A program made the position numbers and the translations under genes. Positions 55,187 to 64,000 of a DNA stretch of 64,000 nt are shown here, piece after piece. How positions within the stretch are numbered: the first letter of the stretch is position 1; each line of letters opens with the position of its first letter. The stretch covers positions 3,224,001 through 3,288,000 of the forward strand of contig NC_064046.1 in the NCBI RefSeq assembly GCF_932526225.1. Direction: 5' to 3'. Under the pieces are notes generated by a model. That model ran no database searches. It worked only from the letters and a program-made list of their open reading frames with translations, and was not told the origin of the DNA. This DNA comes from Nematostella vectensis. Taxonomy: Eukaryota; Cnidaria; Anthozoa; Actiniaria; Edwardsiidae.

Positions 55187-55192
55187 AATAAA
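55187..55192 (+). terminator. Candidate polyadenylation signal of the accessory gene
   Basis: AATAAA in AGTAAATAAAACG, about 410 bp after the accessory-gene stop and before the right subterminal array. Confidence 0.5.
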
Positions 55193-55305
55193 ACGTTTTG
55201 AAAGTATTGTTGTTGTTTGCAATCACTTTTTAAGTCCAAAATATTATATCCAAATACAAGTATTGTTATAATATATTCAAATTATTAATTTGTAATAATA
55301 TAATA

Positions 55306-55452
55306 GAGTGCAAACAATACATGTATAACTGTGAAACTTTAGTAATACTAAATTGTACTAAATAGTGTTATCCCTATTGTTTTCTATTGTTTAATTAGCA
55401 CTATTTTGTACTATTTAGTAATTTGTATTTCACGCTTTTACTGTTTGCACTC
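55306..55452. mobile_element. Small TIR element with TA duplication inside the transposon
   Basis: Ends GAGTGCAAACA and TGTTTGCACTC, each bordered by TA (55304-55305 and 55453-55454). The interior is an AT-rich imperfect palindrome (ACTAAATTGTACTAAATAGTG against CACTATTTTGTACTATTTAGT). TA borders suit Tc1/mariner-type MITEs, though chance TA is common in AT-rich DNA. Confidence 0.6.
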
Positions 55453-55489
55453 TAACAATCCTTGTATTGGGTTATTGTGAATTCAGATT

Positions 55490-56035
55490 TCCCACGTTGG
55501 GATATTAATTGAGTTGGGTTGGGTTATTATTGGGACATTAAATTCCCCCCAAGTTGGGTTATTATTGGGACATTAAATTCCCCAAGTTGTGTAATTATTG
55601 GGACATGAAATTCCCCAAGTTGGGTTATTATTGGGACATCAAATTCCCAAGTTGGGTAATTATTGGGACATCAAATTCCCAAGTTGGGTTATTATTGGGA
55701 CATTAAATTCCCCAAGTTGGGTTATTATTGGGACATCAAATTCCCAAGTTGGGTAATTATTGGGACATCAAATTCCCAAGTTGGGTTATTATTGAGACAT
55801 TAAATTCCCCAAGTTGGGTTATTATTGGGACATCAAATTCCCAAGTTGGGTTATTATTGGGACATTAAATTCCCCAAGTTGGGTTATTATTGGGACATTA
55901 AATTCCCCAAGTTGGGTTATTATTGGGGCATCAAATTCCCAAGTTGGGTTATTATTGGGGCATCAAATTCCCAAGTTGGGTTATTATTGGGACATTAAAT
56001 TCCCCAAGTTGGGTTATTATTGGGGTTTTGTTGTC
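55490..56035. repeat. ~30-33-bp subterminal array at the transposon right end
   Basis: About 16-17 copies of GTTGGGTTATTATTGGGACA followed by TTAAATTCCCCAA or TCAAATTCCCAA. Like the left array it is built around TTGGG/CCCAA words shared with the terminal inverted repeat. Positions 56035-56126 continue with scattered TTTCCCATTTTGGG motifs up to the TIR. Confidence 0.93.
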
Positions 56036-56152
56036 CCAACATTGGTTTTGGTATCACTTTCCCATTTTGGGGATTTTTGCTGAAATTCCCAACTTTTCCC
56101 CAAAAAAAATCCCTTTTTTTCCCATTTTGGGAAATCATATTTTTTTCCTGTG

Positions 56153-59100
56153 TAGATCACAAATCTGATTATTCACGCGCGTCTGCTCATTACCTACTTA
56201 CACTGTCTATTGTTAGATCACAATTCTGATTGTTCACACGTCTGCTCATTGCCTACGCGCACTGTCTATTGTTAGATCACAATTCTGATTGTCCACGCGC
56301 GTCTGCTCATCACCTACTTACACTGTCTATTGTTAGATCACAATTCTGATTGTTCACACGCGTCTGCTCATTGCCTACGCGCACTGTCTATTGTTAGATC
56401 ACAATTCTGATTGTCCACGCGCGTCTGCTTATTCCCTACGGGCACTGTCTATTGTTAGATCAACATTCTGATTGTCCACGCGCGTCTGCTCATTCCCTAC
56501 GCGCACTGTCTATTGTTTCATCACGATTCTGATTGTTCACGCGCGTCTTCTCATTCCCTACGCGCACTGTTTACTGTTAGATAACAATTCTGATTGTTCA
56601 CACGCGTCTGCTCATTTTCTACGCGAACTTTCTACTGTTAGATCACAATTCTGATTGTTCACGGGCGTCTGCTCATTCCCTACGCGCAGTGTCTACTGTT
56701 AGATCACAATTCTGATTGTTCACGTGCGTCTGCTCATTCCGTACGCGCACTGTCTACTGTTAGATCACAATTCTGATTGTTCACGCGCGTCTGCTAATTC
56801 CCTACGCGCACTGTCTATTGTTAGATTACAATTCTGATTGTTCACACGCGTCTGCTCATTCCCTACGCGCACTGTCTACTGTTAGATCACAATTCTGATT
56901 GTTCACACGCGTCTGCTCATTCACTACGCGCACTGTCTACTGTTAGATCACAATTCTAATTGTTCACACGCGTCTGCTCATTCCCTACGCGCGCTCTCTA
57001 TTGTTAGATTAACATTCTGATTGTTCACACGCGTCTGCTCATCACCTACGCGCACTGTCTACTGTTAGATTACAATTCTGATTAATCACGCGCGTCTGCT
57101 CATTCCCTACGCGCACTGTCTATTGTTAGATAACAATTCTGATTGTCCACGCGCGTCTGCTCATTCCCTACGCGCGCTCTCTATTGTTAGATCAACATTC
57201 TGATTGATCACGCGCGTCTGCTTATTCCCTATGCGCACTGTGTACTGTTAGATCACAATTCTGATTGTTCACACGCGTCTGCTCATTACCTACGGGCACT
57301 TTCTATTGTTAGATCACAATTCTGATAGTTCACGCGCGTCTGCTCATTACCTACGCTCACTGTCTATTGTTAGATCACAATTCTGATTGTTCACGCGCGT
57401 CTGCTCATTACCTACGCGCACCGTCTTTTGTTAGATCACAATGCTGATTGATCACGCGCGTCTTCTCATCACCTACTCACACTGTCTATTGTTAGATCAC
57501 AATTCCGACTGTTCACGCGCGTCTTCTCATTCCCAACGCGCACTGTTTACTGTTAAATAACAATTCTGATTGTTCACACGCGTCTGCTCATTCCCTACGC
57601 GCACTGTGTATTGTTAGATCACAAATCTGATGGTTCACACGCGTCTGCCTATTACCTACGCGCAGTGTCTACTGTTAGACCATAATTCTGATTGTTCACG
57701 CGCGTCTGCTCATCCCCTACGCGCACTGTCTATTGTTAGATCAACATTCTGATTGATCACGCGCGTCTGCTTATCACCTACGCGCACTGTCTATTGTTAG
57801 ATTAACAATCTAATTGATAACGCGCGTCTGCTAATCACCTACGCGCACTGTCTACTGTTAGACCATAATTCTGATTGTTCACGCGCGTCTGCTCATTACC
57901 TACGGGCACTTTCTATTGTTAGATCACAATTCTGATAGTTCACGCGCGTCTGCTTATTACCTACGCGCACTGTCTATTGTTAGATCACAATTCTGATTTT
58001 TCACGCGCGTCTGCTCATTACCTACGCGCACTGTCAATTGTTAGATCAACATTCTGATTGATCACGCGCGTCTGCTCATTCCCTACGCGCACTGTCTATT
58101 GTTAGATAACAATTCTGATTGTCCATGCGCGTCTTCTCATTACCTACGCGCACTGTCTATTGTTAGATCACAATTCTGATTGTTCACGCGCGTCTGCTCA
58201 TTACCTACGCTCATTGTCTACTGTTAGATCACAATTCTGATTGTTCACGCGCGTCTGCTCATTACCTACGGGCACTTTCTATTATTAGATCACAATTCTG
58301 ATTGTTCACGCGCGTCTGCTCATTACCTACGCTCATTGTCTACTGTTAGATCATAATTCTGATTGTTCACGCGCGTTTGCTCATTACCTACGGGCACTTT
58401 CTATTGTTAGATCACAATTCTGATTTTTCACGCGCGTCTGCTCATTACCTACGCGCACTGTCAATTGTTAGATCAACATTCTGATTGTTCACGCGCGTCT
58501 CCTCATTACCTACGCGCACTGTCTATTGTTAGATAACAATTCTGATTGTCCATGCGCGTCTTCTCATTACCTACGCGCACTGTCTACTGTTAGATCACAA
58601 TTCTGATTGTTCACGCGCGTCTGCTCATTACCTACGCGCACTGTCTACTGTTAGATCACCATTCTGATTGTTCACGCGCGTCTGCTCATTACCTACGGGC
58701 ACTTTCTATTGTTAGATCACAATTCTGATTTTTCACGCGCGTCTGCTCATTACCTACGCGCACTGTCAATTGTTAGATCAACATTCTGATTGATCACGCG
58801 CGTCTGCTCATTCCCTACGCGCACTGTCTATTGTTAGATAACAATTCTGATTGTCCATGCGCGTCTTCTCATTACCTACGCGCACTGTCTATTGTTAGAT
58901 CACAATTCTGATTGTTCACGCGCGTCTCCTCATTACCTACGCGCACTGTCTATTGTTAGATCACAATTCTGATAGTTCACGCGCGTCTGCTCATTACCTA
59001 CGCTCATTGTCTACTGTTAGATCACAATTCTGATAGTTCACGCGCGTATGCTTATTCCCTACGCGCACTGTCTATTGTTTCATCACGATTCTGATTGTTC

Positions 59101-62100
59101 ACGCGCGTCTTCTCATTACCTACGCGCACTGTCTATTGTTAGATCACAATTCTGATTGTTCACGCGCGTCTGCTCATTCCCTACGCGCACTGTCTATTGT
59201 TAGATCACAATTCTGATTGTTCACACGCGTCTGCTCATTCCCTACGCGCACTGTCTATTGTTAGATCACAATTCTGATTGTTCACACGCGTCTGCTCATT
59301 CCCTACGCGCACTGTCTATTGTTAGATCAACATTCTGATTGATCACGCGCGTATGCTCATTCCCTACGCGCACTGTCTATTGTTAGATTAACATTCTAAT
59401 TGATAGCGCGCGTCTGCTCATCGCAGACGCGCACTGTCTACTGTTAGATCACAATTCTGATTGTTCACACGCGTCTGCTCATTACCTACGCGCACTGTCT
59501 ATTGTTAGATAACAATTCTGATTGTTCACGCGCGTCTCCTCATTACCTACGCGCACTGTCTATTGTTAGATCACAATTCTGATAGTTCACGCGCGTCTGC
59601 TCATTACCTACGCGCACTGTCTATTGTTAGATCACAATTCTGATTGTCCATGCGCGTCTTCTCATTACCTACGCGCACTGTCTATTGTTAGATAACAATT
59701 CTGATTGTTCACGCGCGTCTCCTCATTACCTACGCGCACTGTCTATTGTTAGATAACAATTCTGATTGTCCATGCGCGTCTTCTCATTACCTACGCGCAC
59801 TGTCTATTGTTAGATCACAATTCTGATTGTTCACGCGCGTCTGCTCATTACCTACGCGCACTGTCTACTGTTAGATCACCATTCTGATTGTTCACGCGCG
59901 TCTGCTCATTACCTACGGGCACTTTCTATTGTTAGATCACAATTCTGATTTTTCACGCGCGTCTGCTCATTACCTACGCGCACTGTCAATTGTTAGATCA
60001 ACATTCTGATTGATCACGCGCGTCTGCTCATTCCCTACGCGCACTGTCTATTGTTAGATAACAATTCTGATTGTCCATGCGCGTCTTCTCATTACCTACG
60101 CGCACTGTCTATTGTTAGATCACAATTCTGATTGTTCACGCGCGTCTCCTCATTACCTACGCGCACTGTCTATTGTTAGATCACAATTCTGATAGTTCAC
60201 GCGCGTCTGCTCATTACCTACGCTCATTGTCTACTGTTAGATCACAATTCTGATAGTTCACGCGCGTATGCTTATTCCCTACGCGCACTGTCTATTGTTT
60301 CATCACGATTCTGATTGTTCACGCGCGTCTTCTCATTACCTACGCGCACTGTCTATTGTTAGATCACAATTCTGATTGTTCACGCGCGTCTGCTCATTCC
60401 CTACGCGCACTGTCTATTGTTAGATCACAATTCTGATTGTTCACACGCGTCTGCTCATTCCCTACGCGCACTGTCTATTGTTAGATCACAATTCTGATTG
60501 TTCACACGCGTCTGCTCATTCCCTTCGCGCACTGTCTATTGTTAGATCAACATTCTGATTGATCACGCGCGTATGCTCATTCCCTACGCGCACTGTCTAT
60601 TGTTAGATTAACATTCTAATTGATAGCGCGCGTCTGCTCATCGCAGACGCGCACTGTCTACTGTTAGATCACAATTCTGATTGTTCACACGCGTCTGCTC
60701 ATTACCTACGGGCACTTTCTATTGTTAGATCACAATTCTGATAGTTCACGCGCGTCTGCTCATTACCTACGCTCACTGTCTATTGTTAGATCACAATTCT
60801 GATTGTTGACACGCGCGTCTGCTCATTACCTACGCGCACTGTCTTTTGTAAGATCACAATTCTGATAGTTCACGCGCGTCTGCTCATTACCTACGCGCAC
60901 TGTCTATTGTTAGATCACAATTCTGATTGTTCGCGCGCGTCTGCTCATTACCTACGCGCACTGTCTTTTGTTAGATCACAATTCTGATTGATCACGCGCG
61001 TCTGCTCATCACCTACTCACACTGTCTATTGTTAGATCACAATTACGACTGTTCACGCGCGTCTTCTCATTAACTACGCGCACTGTTTACTGTTAGATAA
61101 CAATTCTGATTGTTCACACTCGTCTGCTCATTCCCTACGCGCACTGTGTATTGTTAGATCACAAATCTGATGGTTCACACGCGTCTGCCTATTACCTACG
61201 CGCAGTGTCTACTGTTAGACCATAATTCTGATTGTTCATGCGCGCCTGCTCATCCCCTACGCGCACTGTCTATTGTTAGATCAACATTCTGATTGATCAC
61301 GCGCGTCTGCTCATCACCTACGCGCACTGTCTATTGTTAGATTAACAATCTAATTGATAACGCGCGTCTGCTAATCACCTACGCGCACTGTCTACTGTTA
61401 GACCATAATTCTGATTGTTCACGCGCGTCTGCTCATTACCTACGGGCACTTTCTATTGTTAGATCACAATTCTGATTGTTCACGCGCCTCTGCTCATTAC
61501 CTACGCTCATTGTCTACTGTTAGATCACAATTCTGATTGTTCACGCGCGTCTGCTCATTACCTACGGGCACTTTCTATTATTAGATCACAATTCTGATTG
61601 TTCACGCGCGTCTGCTCATTACCTACGCTCATTGTCTACTGTTAGATCATAATTCTGATTGTTCACGCGCGTTTGCTCATTACCTACGGGCACTTTCTAT
61701 TGTTAGATCACAATTCTGATTTTTCACGCGCGTCTGCTCATTACCTACGCGCACTGTCAATTGTTAGATCAACATTCTGATTGTTCACGCGCGTCTCCTC
61801 ATTACCTACGCGCACTGTCTATTGTTAGATAACAATTCTGATTGTCCATGCGCGTCTTCTCATTACCTACGCGCACTGTCTACTGTTAGATCACAATTCT
61901 GATTGTTCACGCGCGTCTGCTCATTACCTACGCGCACTGTCTACTGTTAGATCACCATTCTGATTGTTCACGCGCGTCTGCTCATTACCTACGGGCACTT
62001 TCTATTGTTAGATCACAATTCTGATTTTTCACGCGCGTCTGCTCATTACCTACGCGCACTGTCAATTGTTAGATCAACATTCTGATTGATCACGCGCGTC

Positions 62101-64000
62101 TGCTCATTCCCTACGCGCACTGTCTATTGTTAGATAACAATTCTGATTGTCCATGCGCGTCTTCTCATTACCTACGCGCACTGTCTATTGTTAGATCACA
62201 ATTCTGATTGTTCACGCGCGTCTCCTCATTACCTACGCGCACTGTCTATTGTTAGATCACAATTCTGATAGTTCACGCGCGTCTGCTCATTACCTACGCT
62301 CATTGTCTACTGTTAGATCACAATTCTGATAGTTCACGCGCGTATGCTTATTCCCTACGCGCACTGTCTATTGTTTCATCACGATTCTGATTGTTCACGC
62401 GCGTCTTCTCATTACCTACGCGCACTGTCTATTGTTAGATCACAATTCTGATTGTTCACGCGCGTCTGCTCATTCCCTACGCGCACTGTCTATTGTTAGA
62501 TCACAATTCTGATTGTTCACACGCGTCTGCTCATTCCCTACGCGCACTGTCTATTGTTAGATCACAATTCTGATTGTTCACACGCGTCTGCTCATTCCCT
62601 ACGCGCACTGTCTATTGTTAGATCAACATTCTGATTGATCACGCGCGTATGCTCATTCCCTACGCGCACTGTCTATTGTTAGATTAACATTCTAATTGAT
62701 AGCGCGCGTCTGCTCATCGCAGACGCGCACTGTCTACTGTTAGATCACAATTCTGATTGTTCACACGCGTCTGCTCATTACCTACGCGCACTGTCTATTG
62801 TTAGATAACAATTCTGATTGTTCACGCGCGTCTCCTCATTACCTACGCGCACTGTCTATTGTTAGATCACAATTCTGATAGTTCACGCGCGTCTGCTCAT
62901 TACCTACGCGCACTGTCTATTGTTAGATCACAATTCTGATTGTCCATGCGCGTCTTCTCATTACCTACGCGCACTGTCTATTGTTAGATAACAATTCTGA
63001 TTGTTCACGCGCGTCTCCTCATTACCTACGCGCACTGTCTATTGTTAGATAACAATTCTGATTGTCCATGCGCGTCTTCTCATTACCTACGCGCACTGTC
63101 TATTGTTAGATCACAATTCTGATTGTTCACGCGCGTCTGCTCATTACCTACGCGCACTGTCTACTGTTAGATCACCATTCTGATTGTTCACGCGCGTCTG
63201 CTCATTACCTACGGGCACTTTCTATTGTTAGATCACAATTCTGATTTTTCACGCGCGTCTGCTCATTACCTACGCGCACTGTCAATTGTTAGATCAACAT
63301 TCTGATTGATCACGCGCGTCTGCTCATTCCCTACGCGCACTGTCTATTGTTAGATAACAATTCTGATTGTCCATGCGCGTCTTCTCATTACCTACGCGCA
63401 CTGTCTATTGTTAGATCACAATTCTGATTGTTCACGCGCGTCTCCTCATTACCTACGCGCACTGTCTATTGTTAGATCACAATTCTGATAGTTCACGCGC
63501 GTCTGCTCATTACCTACGCTCATTGTCTACTGTTAGATCACAATTCTGATAGTTCACGCGCGTATGCTTATTCCCTACGCGCACTGTCTATTGTTTCATC
63601 ACGATTCTGATTGTTCACGCGCGTCTTCTCATTACCTACGCGCACTGTCTATTGTTAGATCACAATTCTGATTGTTCACGCGCGTCTGCTCATTCCCTAC
63701 GCGCACTGTCTATTGTTAGATCACAATTCTGATTGTTCACACGCGTCTGCTCATTCCCTACGCGCACTGTCTATTGTTAGATCACAATTCTGATTGTTCA
63801 CACGCGTCTGCTCATTCCCTTCGCGCACTGTCTATTGTTAGATCAACATTCTGATTGATCACGCGCGTATGCTCATTCCCTACGCGCACTGTCTATTGTT
63901 AGATTAACATTCTAATTGATAGCGCGCGTCTGCTCATCGCAGACGCGCACTGTCTACTGTTAGATCACAATTCTGATTGTTCACACGCGTCTGCTCATTA
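56153..64000 (+). repeat. 61-bp satellite array, right part (~128 units, runs off window)
   Basis: Resumes in the middle of the unit broken by the transposon. The variant TCTATTGTTTCATCACG recurs at 59071, 60291, 62367 and 63587. Spacings of 1,220 bp (20 units) and about 3,296 bp (54 units) indicate higher-order repeats. A 54-unit spacing also appears in the left part (43098 to 46390). No gene found. The array continues beyond the window. Confidence 0.97.

Larger units (their letters stand above)
46408..56152. mobile_element. Complete CACTA/EnSpm-like DNA transposon (9,745 bp)
   Basis: The left end CACAGGAAAAAAATATG...TTTCCCAA (46408-46433) is the exact reverse complement of the right end (56127-56152), a perfect 26-bp inverted repeat. 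TAG is duplicated at 46405-46407 and 56153-56155. Joining the flanks restores an uninterrupted satellite unit, and the same unit exists uninterrupted at about 43098 and 40721. It contains a transposase (minus), a divergent accessory gene (plus) and large tandem arrays near each end. CACxx ends, a 3-bp duplication and the transposase type fit CMC/EnSpm. All long reading frames are intact, so the insertion looks young. Confidence 0.93.

Noticed and set aside
38556-56654. Repeated 60-codon ORFs beginning MNTRVCSFP or MSTRVCSFP
   Set aside because: They are three satellite units (183 bp) between chance stops, recurring with the array.

Overview
The window looks like nuclear DNA of an early-branching animal, most likely an anthozoan cnidarian such as a sea anemone. 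The evidence is AT-rich DNA, many short GT-AG introns, conserved metazoan genes (TMX3, CCDC102, FAM167), a cnidarian-type CACTA transposase, and a RAG1 N-terminal-like gene of a kind known from invertebrates. The species is inferred and I could not test it. I rebuilt the multi-exon genes by eye, requiring consensus splice sites, matching intron phase and agreement with the known family.

Positions 1-10200: a decayed Ty3/Gypsy-type gag-pro fragment (1-1374) lies in what should be an intron of a TMX3-like gene, whose last 12 coding exons run from 1657 to 9807 on the + strand. The TMX3 introns hold an identical 550-bp tandem duplication, a solo LTR with a perfect 5-bp target duplication, and a tRNA-derived SINE. 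Positions 10200-19280: a convergent two-exon FAM167-like gene (14146-11310, - strand) has two MITEs in its intron. Upstream of it are an array of CRE-like TGACGTCA motifs and a 43-bp minisatellite that appears to derive from the head of the same SINE. Positions 19281-26383: a complete nine-exon CCDC102-like coiled-coil gene. The end of its exon 7, including both splice signals, has been copied three more times. Positions 26384-30640: mostly unassigned intergenic DNA with microsatellites.

Positions 30640-37900: a LINE-tail remnant, a frameshifted tyrosine recombinase, a 1.9-kb 27/28-bp satellite, and a complete three-exon RAG1 N-terminal-like RING gene (36536-35230, - strand). A six-copy block of the same 27/28-bp satellite lies on the far side of that gene. 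Positions 37935-64000: a very large 61-bp satellite of roughly 265 units. It is interrupted at 46408-56152 by an apparently complete 9,745-bp CACTA/EnSpm-like DNA transposon.

The transposon has perfect 26-bp terminal inverted repeats and a TAG target duplication. It carries a two-exon transposase, a divergent five-exon accessory gene, a compact shared promoter with three CCAAT boxes, and large internal arrays near both ends. The most interesting items are the RAG1-like gene in its satellite setting, the intact transposon with expanded subterminal arrays, the nascent in-frame microexon array in CCDC102, and the SINE-derived minisatellite. Most very long ORFs in this window are artefacts of satellites whose units lack stop codons.
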